A stretch of 64,000 nucleotides of DNA from Candidatus Limiplasma pullicola (GCA_018710985.1 DVIV01000027.1:1-64000); one strand, 5' to 3'. Shown: positions 1 through 12,500, counted from the first letter of the stretch. Notes: a model not told the origin generated them from the letters alone. Translations and numbers: made by a program.

Positions 1-15
1 GATGCTTAAGAAATG

Positions 16-99
16 TTTGCGCCAAGGGCGCAAACTCCCCGCCCGCCCGGCAAAGCCGGGCGATACGAATTCACTTTGGAGGGCCTGCGGGCCCTCCAA
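16..99. promoter_or_regulatory. Three consecutive perfect hairpins upstream of topB
   Basis: There are three back-to-back inverted repeats: 16-23 with 27-34 (TTTGCGCC/GGCGCAAA), 44-51 with 55-62 (CGCCCGGC/GCCGGGCG) and 76-85 with 90-99 (10 bp, loop TGCG). None is followed directly by a T-run, so they are not typical intrinsic terminators. They may be a structured leader or attenuator of the transfer module. No protein-coding gene is seen in 1-179. Confidence 0.5.
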
Positions 100-129
100 G
101 CCTCCCGAAAGGTTTTTTTGACAGTCTGA

Positions 130-154
130 AGCAGTCCTCCAAGGGCTGCTTTTT
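130..154 (+). terminator. Terminator-like hairpin just before topB
   Basis: An 8-bp stem (130-137 with 143-150, one G-T pair) with a TCCAA loop is followed by a T-run at 150-154. It lies 13-37 bases before the topB ribosome-binding site. It could end transcription of the gene to the left or attenuate topB. Confidence 0.5.
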
Positions 155-179
155 CTTATGCAGATGAAGGAGGAAACTC

Positions 180-2267
180 ATGAAACGGTTGATTATAGCG
201 GAAAAACCCAGCGTTGCCCAGGCCATTACCGCGGTGCTGAACATCCGGGAGAAGAAGCCCGGCTATCTGGAGGGGGCGGACGTCCTGGTGAGCTGGTGCG
301 CCGGGCATCTGGTGGAACTGGCCGCGCCGGAGGGTTACGATGCGCGCTACGCCAGATGGCGGCAGGAGGACCTGCCCATCGTCCCAGGGCCCTGGAAGTA
401 CGAGGTCATTGAAAAGAGCGCCCGGCAGTTTGAAACGCTCAAACGCCTCATGCGCCGCGCTGACGTTTCCGAGGTCGTCAACGCCTGCGACGCGGGGCGC
501 GAGGGCGAGCTCATCTTCCGCCTCGTCTATGATCTGGCGGGCTGCGATAAGCCCGTCCTGCGGCTCTGGACCTCCTCCATGGAGGAAGACGCCATCCGCG
601 AGGGGCTGCGGCAGATGAAGCCGGCCGCGCACTATGATGCGCTGGGGCAGGCCGCCCTGTGCCGGGCGCAGGCGGACTGGCTGGTAGGCATCAACGCCAC
701 CCGCCACTTTTCCCTGCTCTATGGGCGGACGCTCAACGTCGGGCGCGTGATGACCCCCACGCTGGCCATGCTGGTGGAGCGCGAGGCGGATATCGCCGCG
801 TTTCGGCCATCCGCCTATTATCATGTGCGGCTGGACTGCGGCGCCTTCCCGGCCGAAAGCGAGCGCACGGAGGATCGCGCGGAGGCGGAGCGCATCGCCG
901 CCCTGTGCGGCGGCAAGGAAGCAAGGGTCGTATCGGTGGAAACCAGCGAACGCAGGGAACAGCCGCCCAGGCTCTACGACCTGACCGCGCTCCAGCGCGA
1001 CGCCAACCGTCTGCTCGGCTACACCGCGCAGCAGACGCTGGACTACGCGCAATCCCTGTATGAAAAGCAGCTGCTGACCTACCCGCGAACGGACAGCCGG
1101 TATCTGCCGCAGGGCATGACGGAGAAAGCGCGTGAGTTGGTTGCTTATGCGGCGGCGGCGCTTCCATTTGCCGCGGGGCTTTCCCTGCCCTGTCATCCCC
1201 GGCAGCTTGCCGGAAAGGTCAGCGACCACCACGCCCTGCTTCCCACGGCGGCTCTCCGGGACCACCCGCTGGACGCCCTGCCCGCCGGCGAAAGGAGCGT
1301 GCTGACGCTGGTGGCGGCGCGACTGCTCTGTGCCGCCGGGGAGGCGTGCGTGATGCTGGAGACAACCGCCCGGCTGGAATGTGAGGGGGTCTCCTTTACC
1401 GCCAGGGGAAGAAGGACGGTGCATCCGGGATGGAGGGCGCTGGACGCCGCTTTCCGCGCCACGCTCAGAAGCCGGGAACGCGAGGAGGCGGCGGACGGCC
1501 TGCCGCCCCTGAACGAGCGCATGACCTTCCTCCCCGTGACGGCTTCCGTCAGGGAAGGGAAGACCACGCCGCCCGAACGGTATTCGGAAGATACCCTTTT
1601 GTCGGCCATGGAAAACGCGGGCAATGAGAAGCCCTCAAAGGATGCGGAACGCCGCGGCCTGGGCACCCCGGCCACCCGCGCCGCCATCATTGAAAAACTG
1701 CTCAAATCCGGTCTTGCGGAGCGAAGGGCGTTCCGCAGACGCATCTGCCTCGTCCCGACGGACAAGGGGATTTCCCTGATTACCGTGCTGCCGGAGGCGA
1801 TTCAGTCCCCGGCACTGACCGCCGCGTGGGAACAGAAGCTGCGGGAGGTGGAGCAGGGCGCGCTGGGCGGGGAGGCGTTCCTCAAAGACATCACGGACAT
1901 GGTACGGGAACTCGCCTCCTCCGAACATCCCGTTCGGGACGTACACATGCTGTTTGCCGACAACCGCCGGGCCGTGGGCGTATGCCCGCGCTGCGGCGCT
2001 TCGGTCGTGGAAAACGCAAAGGGTTTCGTCTGCACCGCGCGATGCGGCTTCGCGCTGTGGAAGAAGGACCGCTTTTTCGCCGCCATGCGCAAGGAGCTGA
2101 CAGCCTCCGTCGCGGCCGCGCTGCTCAAGGAGGGGCGGGTCAGCCTGAAAGGGCTGTTTTCCCCCAGAACGGGGCGCACCTATGAGGCGGACGTCGTGCT
2201 TGAGGACACGGGGACGCCGTTTGTAAAGTATCGTCTGGAATTTGCGGAAGGGAGGAAACAAAAGTGA
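180..2267 (+). CDS. topB: DNA topoisomerase III (type IA), element-encoded
   Basis: This type IA topoisomerase should cut and pass single DNA strands, and in mobile elements it accompanies transfer or replication functions. The 695-residue product starts with a TOPRIM domain (KRLIIAEKPSVAQA from residue 2; DAGREGE at 104-110). The central catalytic gate carries the active-site tyrosine in TYPRTDSR (Tyr301). The C-terminus holds one CxxC...CxxxC-type zinc-ribbon-like motif from about residue 602 (CPRCG). The length suits the mobile-element TopB class. The start is set by AAGGAGG at 167-173. The stop overlaps the next start as GTGA, so the two are translationally coupled. Family assignment is confident; the role in transfer is inferred from neighbours. 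Confidence 0.93.
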   Translation: MKRLIIAEKPSVAQAITAVLNIREKKPGYLEGADVLVSWCAGHLVELAAPEGYDARYARWRQEDLPIVPGPWKYEVIEKSARQFETLKRLMRRADVSEVVNACDAGREGELIFRLVYDLAGCDKPVLRLWTSSMEEDAIREGLRQMKPAAHYDALGQAALCRAQADWLVGINATRHFSLLYGRTLNVGRVMTPTLAMLVEREADIAAFRPSAYYHVRLDCGAFPAESERTEDRAEAERIAALCGGKEARVVSVETSERREQPPRLYDLTALQRDANRLLGYTAQQTLDYAQSLYEKQLLTYPRTDSRYLPQGMTEKARELVAYAAAALPFAAGLSLPCHPRQLAGKVSDHHALLPTAALRDHPLDALPAGERSVLTLVAARLLCAAGEACVMLETTARLECEGVSFTARGRRTVHPGWRALDAAFRATLRSREREEAADGLPPLNERMTFLPVTASVREGKTTPPERYSEDTLLSAMENAGNEKPSKDAERRGLGTPATRAAIIEKLLKSGLAERRAFRRRICLVPTDKGISLITVLPEAIQSPALTAAWEQKLREVEQGALGGEAFLKDITDMVRELASSEHPVRDVHMLFADNRRAVGVCPRCGASVVENAKGFVCTARCGFALWKKDRFFAAMRKELTASVAAALLKEGRVSLKGLFSPRTGRTYEADVVLEDTGTPFVKYRLEFAEGRKQK

Positions 2268-3313
2268 GTCAGGAAAAGACCATTCGCTTTATTGACACCA
2301 ATTACCGGACGCTGTTTACCCTTCCCGACGGAGGGAACCTCCGGATGACCTTCCCGGACGGCAGAAGCAAGGTAAGCCGGTGCCGGTATGTGGACGAGTA
2401 CCACACGGAGGTGGCCGGGCGTGTGTACCACATCTGCGAGTTTGCCGGGCATATGGAGCGGGGCGGCATCGCCTGTGCGCCGGAGGAGCCCCTGCCCAGG
2501 CAGACGGACAAGCAGGCGTTCCAGGAGCGCCGTTTTCTCCGGGCTCCCTTCGGCGCATATGCCATCTACCAGCTCACACGCGAGGAGGCGACCCATAATC
2601 TGCGCTTTGAACCGCTTGAGCATCTGCGGGCAGCGGGGCTGGCGGTGGACCGTGCCAACTACGATCTCGTCTACACCGGCGCCCTGCCGTCACGTCCCGA
2701 TTTGTCGCGGGAAGCGTTGCTCGAATCGCTGTACGAGCGGTTCAACCTCGACCCTCCACGCGATTTCACCGGCCATAGCCTGTCCGTCAGCGATGTGGTC
2801 GGCCTCAAGGGAAAGAGCGGCGTCAGCTTTCATTATGTGGACAGCTTCGGCTTTGCGGAGCTTCCGGCCTTCCTGCCTGCCCCTGACAGGGCCATGGAGG
2901 AGGCAAGCCGTGCGGCGGAGCTGGCGGAGCAGCCCTTTGAGCTGGTCTCCTTTCGGGGAAAGCCCGCGCTGCTGGCGGACTGGCGCGTGGACAGGAGCCT
3001 GCTGCCCCAGGAAATTTATGCGTATGACCTGCGGTATGGGGAGGAGTGGGGCGTGCCTGTCACGCTGGAAAATCAGGCGCGCGTCAATTTTTGCGGCACG
3101 CTTCTTTTCAATGAACCTCTGACCCTTTCGCCCGACGGGCGCATCACGCTGGACAGGGATGCAATCGATCATCTGGATGGAAAAGCGATCTCCCTTTCGG
3201 AATTTCAAAAGCAGCAGGCGCTTCAGCGCCGGCCGCCGTTGCTGAAGCGGCTCAGGGAGCCGCGCCCCGCGCAGACAGAACGCAAACCGGCAAAAGCAGA
3301 ACAGGAGCGATGA
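2264..3313 (+). CDS. YodL-domain protein of integrative elements
   Basis: This is a 349-residue soluble protein with no signal peptide. The N-terminal 70 residues (RFIDTNYRTLF, then RVYHICEFAG) form a small domain usual at the front of these proteins. From about residue 90 there is a YodL-type region: YAIYQLTREEATHNLRFE, LRAAGLAVDRANYDLVYT, and GHSLSVSDVV with a downstream YVDSFGF. The remaining C-terminal part is basic and ends in a charged tail. The biochemical role of YodL-type proteins is unknown to me. It starts with GTG inside the topB stop codon and ends one base before the next gene, so it belongs to the same operon. The call rests on motif recall. Confidence 0.75.
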   Translation: MSQEKTIRFIDTNYRTLFTLPDGGNLRMTFPDGRSKVSRCRYVDEYHTEVAGRVYHICEFAGHMERGGIACAPEEPLPRQTDKQAFQERRFLRAPFGAYAIYQLTREEATHNLRFEPLEHLRAAGLAVDRANYDLVYTGALPSRPDLSREALLESLYERFNLDPPRDFTGHSLSVSDVVGLKGKSGVSFHYVDSFGFAELPAFLPAPDRAMEEASRAAELAEQPFELVSFRGKPALLADWRVDRSLLPQEIYAYDLRYGEEWGVPVTLENQARVNFCGTLLFNEPLTLSPDGRITLDRDAIDHLDGKAISLSEFQKQQALQRRPPLLKRLREPRPAQTERKPAKAEQER

Positions 3314-3314
3314 C

Positions 3315-3536
3315 ATGTTCAATACGACGGAAATGAATCTCATGATCCTCTACAACCCCGGCACCCGCCTGGGACTGATGGAGGAGCTGGGCAACATGCT
3401 GGGGTATCTGTCCGGGGAGGAAACCGGGCTGCGCCGCACGACGGTAGGCGTCATCCGCAAGCTCCAGACCATGACCGACGAGGACTTTGACCGGCTCGAC
3501 CTCGATCCGTCCGGTCTCTGCCTGAAAGGAAGGTGA
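3315..3536 (+). CDS. TTRAP-like transposon-transfer-assisting small protein
   Basis: This 73-residue acidic protein begins MFNTTEMNLMILYN and contains an RTTVGVIRKL helix and the ending MTDEDFDRLDLDPSG. That layout (a short N-terminal strand, a helix, then LT(D/E)EF-like acidic residues) resembles the putative transposon-transfer-assisting (TTRAP) family of Clostridia elements. It sits one base after the YodL gene and four bases before the giant methylase/helicase gene, so all are probably co-transcribed. Its function is known only by association with elements of this type. Confidence 0.65.
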   Translation: MFNTTEMNLMILYNPGTRLGLMEELGNMLGYLSGEETGLRRTTVGVIRKLQTMTDEDFDRLDLDPSGLCLKGR

Positions 3537-3540
3537 ACGC

Positions 3541-6500
3541 ATGCCCGACAGCAGGACGGACAGCCTTGTGCAGCTTGCGCAGGATACGGCCCGGCGCATT
3601 ACCGGCAGCCATACGGCGTGGATGGCGTATCTTCAAACCGCCGCCCGCCTGTACAAATACCCCTATCACGAACAGCTTCTCATCTTTGCCCAGCGTCCGC
3701 AGGCTACGGCCTGCGCGGGTTATGAGGTCTGGACAAACACCATGCGCCGCTATGTGCGCAGGGGCGCGAAGGGCATTGCGCTGCTGGATACCTCCGGGGA
3801 CGCGCCCCGGCTGCGCTACGTCTTTGACGTGGCGGACACCGGCGAGCTTTCGCAGTCGCGCAGCCTGAACCTCTGGAAACTTTCGGAGGAAAACGCGCAG
3901 GCGGTTTCGCTTTCGCTGGAAAACGGCTACGACGTGCCCGCCCGCGAGGGGTTGGAGCGGCAGCTGCGCGCCATCTCTTCACAGCTTGCGGGAGCTTGCT
4001 GGGTGGACCGCAAGCAGGAGATCTTCGACATCGTTGACGGTTCGTTTCTGGAGGGGTACGATGAAGGTGCGATAGGAGCTTCCTTCCGCAGAGCCGCATC
4101 CGTCAGCCTGGAATACGCGCTGCGTTCCCGGTGCGGACTGGCAAACGAGGGACGCTTCATCCGCGAGGACTTCATCCCCGTGATGGAATGGAACACCCCG
4201 GAGGCAGCCGCCGCGCTGGGCACGGCGGTCAGCGAGATGAGCGGGGAGGTCCTGCGGACCATTGAAATCAGCATCCGAAACCATGAAAGGAGCCTTAGCC
4301 ATGATTACCTACCGGCAGAGCGGAGAGACCCTGATTCCCGACCTGAAGCTCAGCGAAACCGAGAACCGGCCCCTGGGCAAGTACGGACGGATGCGCAGGA
4401 CGTACCTGCAAACGCATCGGACGATGCTGTGGAACAGCCTGCTGCTAAGCGGGACATTGCAGGAGCACCTGCTGGAGACAGACGCGGCGGCACAGAGCCG
4501 TCTGGAGCTGCTGATGCCGGAGCTGATGAAGGACGCGGGCGCGACGGAGGCATTGAAAGCCAGCGACCCGATGCGATGGGTCGGCCTGATGAACGCCTGC
4601 AAGGCGCAGGCCGAGGAAATCATCCTCAGGGAGCTGGTGTACAGCTAAGTTTTCTGGAGGGCCTTGCGGCCCAACCCGGTACGGAAAGAGCGGAGAGCGA
4701 TATGCCCTCCGCTCTTTCCATTCCCCAGGAAGTGGTGGACGAGGTGCTCCGGATGGGCGGGAACACGGCCCATCACCGGGAACGGATCGTCGCTGCCTTT
4801 GAGAAGCAGAAACCTGATACCCCGGATTTCCTGAGAAGCCTCCTACATGGAGGAAACGGTATCGTCACCGATGCAGGAACCTTTGCCGCATGGTACGACG
4901 AGACCGGCATTCGTATCTCACGCGGGCGCTCCGCCCGGCATGCTCCTTCCGCGAGGCTCGTTTCATGGCAGGAAGCCGCAAGCCGCATCGGACAGCTTCT
5001 GGAGGAGGGACGCTTCGCCGCCAATGTGGAGCTGGCCGGGGCCGAAGGATATGAACGCTTCCGGCTTGCCGAAAAGCTGTGGTACCTGCGGCAGGATTTC
5101 AGCGGAAAAGCCATAGACGCCGGGTATCTGCCCAGCCTCGCCAAAGACGGGGGACGCGATTTTTCGGAGGATACAGAATGGCTTGCTGAAAAGCTGACGG
5201 ACCCTGCGTTTCGCGCACGGCTTAATAGCGAGTACCGGCAGTTCCTGTCGGATCAGCAGCAAAGCGGCGATCTGCTTCGGTTTCACTTTCACCGGCTGGA
5301 TGAAATACAGGAAGCCCTTGAAGACCTTGACCTTCCCCGCAGGCGTTTTTCTTCTGAAATGGCGGAAATTCCGCCTGTCCGGCAGTTCATCACCGAAGAT
5401 GAAATCGACGCAAATCTGGCGGAAGGCGGCCTCATGTCCGGCAGCAAGGGACGCATCTTTGCCTTTTTTCAGCAGCCCTACTCCGACAGGGAACGAGTGG
5501 ATTTTCTCAAGCAGGAGTACGGTACGGGCGGACGTTCGCACGCGCTGTCCAATGCGGATGGAAGCGACGAATCGCATAGCGGAAAGGGGATACGGTATCA
5601 AAAAAGGGGTTGCCCTGAGGTGCGTCTTACCTGGCAGAAAGTCGCCGGACGAATCGCCGGACTGATCCGGCAGGGCCTTTATCTGACCAGGCTGGAGCAG
5701 GCAGAGTATGACCGAATCCAGGCGGAAAAGGTCCAGGCTGAAAAAGATGCCCCACAAGCCCCGCAGCCGGACCCCACTGTATGGGAATACAACGGCGTCA
5801 AGGAACGCCACCCGGATGATCTGGTCCTGTATCAGATGGGCGACTTCTTTGAGCTGTATGGCGAGGATGCCAGAGAAGCCGCGCCGGAGCTGGGATTGCA
5901 GCTGGTCTCCCGCGCCATCCCTGGGGGTGGGCGCGTGGAGATGTGCGGGTTTCCGGCAAACCGGCTGAATCAGTACCTGGAACAGCTCCGGGCCAGGCAT
6001 GATGTGACGGTTTCCGCCGCTTCGGAGGGCAGCGCCCAGCGCCGGGAGTATTCGGTTCTTTCTACCGGCCATGAAGCGCAACAGGAGCCGTATGAGCAAT
6101 ACAAGTCCATTGTGCGGGAGGCCGTCACCCAAGACACCGCATACCGCAATGCCTGCGGCCACAGCGACTACGAGAACGCTGTGATCGAGGGCCATGCCGC
6201 TATCCACCGTGCTGTCCTGGGGGCCGGCAATATGGGGTTGCTCCGCGCCTATTCCGATATGCCGGAGTTCCGTCAGCACCTGCAGCGCGAGATTATCAGC
6301 GAGACCTATCCCAAGCTCCATGAGCTGCTGCATCCGCTCTCGCAGGATGACATTGATGATGCTATCAGGACATGGAACGGCGATATTCAAAGCAAACAGG
6401 CCGTTGTCCGTTACATGGAGGCTCATGCGCGGGAAAAAGACACCGCTGCGTGGCTGGCCCATGAATATAGCGGCAGAGACAGCAAGAGTCTGTTTGTGAT

Positions 6501-9500
6501 TCGAGCTGGAAGTCCTGAAGGAATTGAACTGCCCTGGCCGAAGGTACAGCGCCTGATTGCCCAGCTTATCAAGGAGGACCGCTTTCTGACCGAGCAGGAT
6601 CGGCAGTCTGAACCGCAAAGCCAAGAGAAGCGCCCCTATCAAGTGGTGGTCTATCACCATTTTGAAAACGGCTTTGATGAAAAGAAAGAATACCCGACGC
6701 TGGAAGAAGCGGAAAAAGCGGCGAAAAGCTATGTGGACGGCACAATGGAGCCGGACGGCTTTGCCTATGACGGCGCGGCGGTCTATGATCTGGAAGCCAG
6801 ACAATATCTGCGTATCTATGGGGATTACCCGGATGAAAAAGCCCATGAACAGATCAATGAGTTAGCTCACCCCCATGACCTTGATGCAGAGGTGGAAGCA
6901 TGGGAAGCTGAACAGGCCGCCCAAAAACAGACGGTAATTGACACGCTCTCCGAACAGGAACAGCTTACCGTCCGAGCTATGGAAACTGCTGGCTTTATTT
7001 TCAATCCGCAGGCTGCGAAACCTGGCTTAAAAGAAAACCTGGTCTTTACGGCTGGGGAATATGGTTATCCCATTACTTTTGAAAATTGGGAACAGGCTTA
7101 CTTGTGGATTGATGGAGCGGAGCTGCGGGATACTCCCGGTCTGCGTGAACAAGTACAGCACATTCTCCATCCAGAACCCCAGAATAGCGTCCTCACCAAC
7201 GAGGACTACGCTGCGGTCCGTGGCACACTCCGGGAGCGGACTTCTTACAATCCGGCGGTGCCTCCCTACCATGTAGGGGATATTGTCTATCTGGATGACC
7301 TCGCTCACCAGATCACGGGGCTGCGGGATGACACGGTGCAGCTACTGCCCACCGGCATGAGCTACCCCATCTACCGGGCCGAGAGTCGGGAACGGTTTGT
7401 GCAGCTTCTGCGGGAAGATAACCGCAACGACTTCTATACCGAGTTCCTGCCTGCAAACCTGGATACGGTGAACCAGGACCTGCGGGATGTGCTGTCGCAT
7501 GGTCTGATCGGTGAGGCGGATAAGGCGGAGGTATCCGAGCTGCTGCACAGCGGTAAGAGCAACCGGGAGGTAGCCCTATGGTTGAGCCGTGCCTATTCCA
7601 ACATTGTGGAAACGATGGAGCTGGAGACCGGCGACACCGCTGACTACCGCACTACTCCTGAAGGCATTGAGCTGGAAGTGCTGGACGCAGACGAAAAGCG
7701 GCTGGCCATGCTGTTCTTTCGCTGGGACGAGGTTGCGCCTCTGCTGCGCGGGCTGTACGCCCGTCAGCTGGACGGTTTTGGACAGGAGCGCCCGGAACCG
7801 ACTGCTGAAACCCCGGCTTTCCACGCCGAGACCGTGGCTGTCTATCCGGGTGACAAGAACCATCTGCCCTATGATGTGGTGGTTCAGACCCTGCGGACCA
7901 ATGAGCCGGAGCTGCCAGCACCTGCCGCCGAGACGGAAAAGACCCAGGATGAAGTGCTGAACGAACACTCTGCATCCGTTCGGGTCAATGGCGAGTGGCA
8001 GACCTTCTCCAATGCCAGGGCTGCCGAGGAAGCTGCCTTTGGAGAATACAAGGAGAACCTGCGCCGCAACGCCGAGAATTTCCACATCATAGACGATCAT
8101 CTGGGCGAAGGCGGCCCCAAGGCCAAGTTCCAGGCCAATATTGAAGCAATCAAGCTGCTGAAATACCTGGAGGAAACCACCGGGCAGGCAACGCCAGAGC
8201 AGCAGGAAACCCTCTCCCGCTATGTGGGTTGGGGCGGCATCCCGCAGGCGTTTGACGCGCAGAACGAGGACTGGCGCAGGGAGTACGCGGAGCTCAAGGC
8301 ACTGTTGTCCGAGACGGAGTATGCATCTGCCCGCGCTTCCACCCTCAACGCTCATTACACCAGTCCTACGGTGATCCGCGCCATTTATGACGCTGTGGAA
8401 CAGATGGGCTTTCGCACCGGGAACATTCTGGAACCGGCCATGGGTGTGGGCAACTTCTTCGGCCTGCTGCCGGAGAGCATGGCGGGCAGCCGTCTGTACG
8501 GCGTGGAGCTGGACAGCATCACCGGCCGCATCGCCCGGCAGCTCTACCCGGAAGCGGACATCACCGTGGCGGGGTTTGAAACCACCGACCGGCGCGACTT
8601 CTTCGACTTGGCCGTGGGCAACGTACCCTTCGGGAATTACCAGGTCAACGACAAAGCCTACAACAAGCTGGGCTTTTCCATCCATAACTACTTCTTCGCC
8701 AAAGCCATCGACCAGGTGCGTCCCGGCGGCGTGGTGGCCTTTGTCACCAGCCGTTACACGATGGACGCCAAGGATTCCACCGTGCGCCGGTATCTGGCCC
8801 AGCGTGCCGAGCTGCTGGGGGCTATCCGGCTGCCTGACAATGCGTTCAAGGCCAATGCGGGGACCGAGGTTGTTTCCGATATCATTTTCCTGCAAAAACG
8901 GGACCGTCCGCTGGACATCGTTCCGGAGTGGACGCAGACCGGCCAGACCGGAAACGGCTTCACCATGAACCAATATTTTATAGACCACCCGGAAATGGTG
9001 CTGGGGCGACCCACCGCTGAAAGCACCCAATACGGCAAGCAGGATTACACCGTGGCTCCCATCGAGGGGCTGGAGCTGGCCGATCAGCTGCATGATGCCG
9101 TGAAGTACATTCGCGGCACCTACCTGGAAGCCGAGCCGCCGGAGCTGGGCGAGGGCGAAGCCATCCGCGCCGCCATTCCCGCCGACCCGAATGTAAAAAA
9201 CTACACCTATACCGTGGTGGACGGGCAGGTGTATTACCGGGAAAACAGCCTCATGGTGCGGCCCGACCTCAGCGCCGTCGCCGAAGCCCGCGTCAGGGGC
9301 ATGGTGTCCCTGCGGGACTGCGTGCGGGAACTCATCGCCCTACAGATGGACCCCGCCACGCCGGACAGCGCCATTCGGGACCAGCAGGCCGAGCTGAACC
9401 GGCGCTATGACGCCTACACCGCAAAGTACGGCCTGCTCAACAGCCGGGGAAACGCGCAGGCGTTTTCGGACGATTCCTCCTACTACCTGCTGTGCTCGCT

Positions 9501-12500
9501 GGAAATTCTCGACGAGGACGGAAACCTCCGGCGCAAGGCCGATATGTTCACCCGGCGCACCATCCGCCCCGCGCAGGCCGTGGACCATGTGGACAGCGCA
9601 AGCGAAGCGCTGGCCCTGTCCATCGCGGAAAAGGCGGGCGTGGACATGGCGTATATGGAGCAGCTTACCGGCCAAACGCGGGACGAGCTGGCGTCCCAGC
9701 TTCAGGGGGCGATCTACCGCCTGCCGGAATCCGCGGGAGACGAGCCATGCTATGTCACCGCGGACGAATACCTCTCCGGCAATATCCGCTCCAAGCTCGC
9801 CTCTGCCAGAGTGGCCGTCGAAAAAGACGAAGCCTTCCAGATCAACGTATCCGCGCTGGAAAAGGCCATGCCCAGGGACCTGGACGCCTCCGAGATCGAG
9901 GTCCGGCTGGGGGCGACCTGGATTCCACCGCGCTACATTCAGCAGTTCATGCTTGAACTGCTTCAGCCACCCATACAGGCGCGCTACCGGCTCCGGGTCG
10001 CCTATTCCTCCGCGACCGCCGAATGGCAAATCGAGAACAAGAGCAGCGTCCCCGCGCACAACGTGGCGGCCTATACCACCTACGGCACCGGCCGCGCCAG
10101 CGCATACAAGATTCTGGAGGATTCGCTCAACCTGCGCGACGTGCGCATCTACGACACCGTGCAGGATGCGGACGGCAAGGAAAAGCGCGTCCTCAATTCA
10201 AAGGAAACCACCCTCGCCCAGCAGAAGCAGCAGGCTGTCAAGGATGCTTTCCGCGATTGGCTCTGGCAGGACCCGACCCGGCGACAGGAGTTGTGCGCCC
10301 GCTACAACGAGCTGTTCAACGCCACCCGACCCCGTGAGTACGACGGGTCCCATATCCGTTTCAGCGGCATGAACCCGGAGATCACCCTGCGCAGGCACCA
10401 GCGGGACGCCATCGCCCACATCCTCTACGGCGGCAACTGTCTGCTGGCCCACGAGGTGGGGGCCGGGAAGACGTTCGAGATGGTGGCCGCCTGCATGGAA
10501 TCCAAACGGCTGGGCCTTTGCAGCAAGGCCCTGTTCGCCGTGCCCAACCACCTGACCGAGCAATGGGCCTCGGAGTTCCTGCGCCTCTATCCCTCGGCCA
10601 ACCTGCTGGTCGCCTCCAAAAAGGACTTTGAAACCAAAAACCGCAAGAAGTTCTGTGCCCGCATCGCCACCGGCGACTATGACGCCATTATTATCGGTCA
10701 CTCGCAGTTTGAGAAGATCCCCATCAGCCAGGAGCGTCAGGAGCGTCTGCTTCAGGAGCAGATCGACGAGATCGAAGCGGGCGTTAAGGAGCTCAGAGCC
10801 TCCCATGCCGAGCGGTTCACCATCAAGCAGCTGGAGCGCATGAAAAAGCAGCTGGAAACCAAGCTGCAAAAGCTCACTTCCGCCACGCGCAAGGACGATG
10901 TGGTCACCTTCGAACAGCTCGGCGTGGACCGGCTGTATGTGGACGAGGCGCATAACTACAAGAATCTTTTTCTGTACACGAAGATGCGCAACGTGGCGGG
11001 TCTCTCCACCACGGACGCGCAGAAGTCCAGCGACATGTATCTCAAGTGCCGCTATATGGACGAGCTGACCGGCGGCCGCGGCATCGTGTTTGCCACGGGT
11101 ACTCCCGTGTCCAACTCCATGACGGAGCTGTATACCATGATGCGCTATCTCCAGCACGACCTGCTCGCCTCCAGAGGCTTTTCCCACTTCGATTGCTGGG
11201 CCTCCACCTTCGGGGAAACGGTCACGGCCATTGAGCTGGCCCCGGAGGGGACGGGCTACCGCGCACGCACGCGGTTTGCCAGGTTCTTCAACCTTCCGGA
11301 GCTAATGGCCATGTTCAGGGAGGCGGCGGACATCAAGACCGCCGACCAGCTGCACCTGCCCACCCCGGAGGCGGTGTATCACAACGTGGTGGCCAAGCCC
11401 ACGGAAATGCAGAAGGATATGGTTGAGGCGCTGTCCAAACGGGCGGCGGAAGTGCATGCCGGGGTGGTCAACCCCAAGGAGGACAACATGCTCAAGATCA
11501 CCTCGGACGGCCGGAAGCTGGGGCTGGACCAGCGCATCCTCAATCCGCTCCTGCCAGACGACGAGCGCAGCAAGGTCAACCAGTGCGTGGAAAACATCCT
11601 GCGCATCTGGCGGGAGGGCGAAAGCGGCAAGCTGACCCAGCTCGTCTTTTCGGACCTCTCCACGCCAGGAGGCGAGGGCTTTACCGTTTATGAGGACATC
11701 CGCCGGAAGCTGATCGCGGCAGGCGTACCCGAAGGGGAGATCGCCTTCATCCACGACGCAAACACCGAGGTCAAAAAGAAGGAGCTGTTCGCCAAAGTGC
11801 GTGCCGGTCAGGTACGGGTGCTGATGGGCAGCACCCAGAAGATGGGGGCCGGAACCAACGTGCAGGACCGGCTGGCCGCGCTTCACGACCTGGACTGCCC
11901 CTGGCGGCCCGGCGATCTGGAGCAGCGCAAGGGCCGCATCGTGCGCCAGGGCAACCGAAACGACACGGTACACATCTACCGCTATGTGACGGAAAATACC
12001 TTCGACGCCTACCTGTGGCAGACCATTGAGAACAAGCAGAAGTTTATCAGCCAGATTATGACCAGCAAAAGTCCTGTACGCTCCTGCGAGGATGTGGATG
12101 AGACGGCGCTGTCCTACGCGGAGATCAAGGCGCTGTGTGCGGGCAATCCGCTGATAAAAGAGAAGATGGACCTGGATATCGAGGTGGCCCGGCTCCGGCT
12201 GCTCAAGGCCAACCACCAGAGTCAGCGGTTTCAGATGGAGGACCGGCTGCTGAAATACTTCCCTGTCGAGCTGGAAAAGTGCCGGGCGCAGGTTGGAGGG
12301 TTTGAAGCTGATCTGGAAACGCGAAACAGTCATCCCCTGCCCTCGGAGGGATTTGTGGGCATGGAGGTGCTGGGACACACATTTTCAGACAAGGAAGATG
12401 CGGGCAAGGCGATTCTGGAAGCGGTCAAGACCGTGGTGGATATGAAAAGCGTGCGGATCGGACATTACCGGGGATTTGAAATGAGTCTGGAACTAAGCGC

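Noticed and set aside
4963-6846. Long minus-strand open frame inside the giant methylase/helicase gene
   Set aside because: It is a GC-rich shadow of the plus-strand gene. Its translation has no family-like motifs and no ribosome-binding site, and the plus strand carries clear domains.
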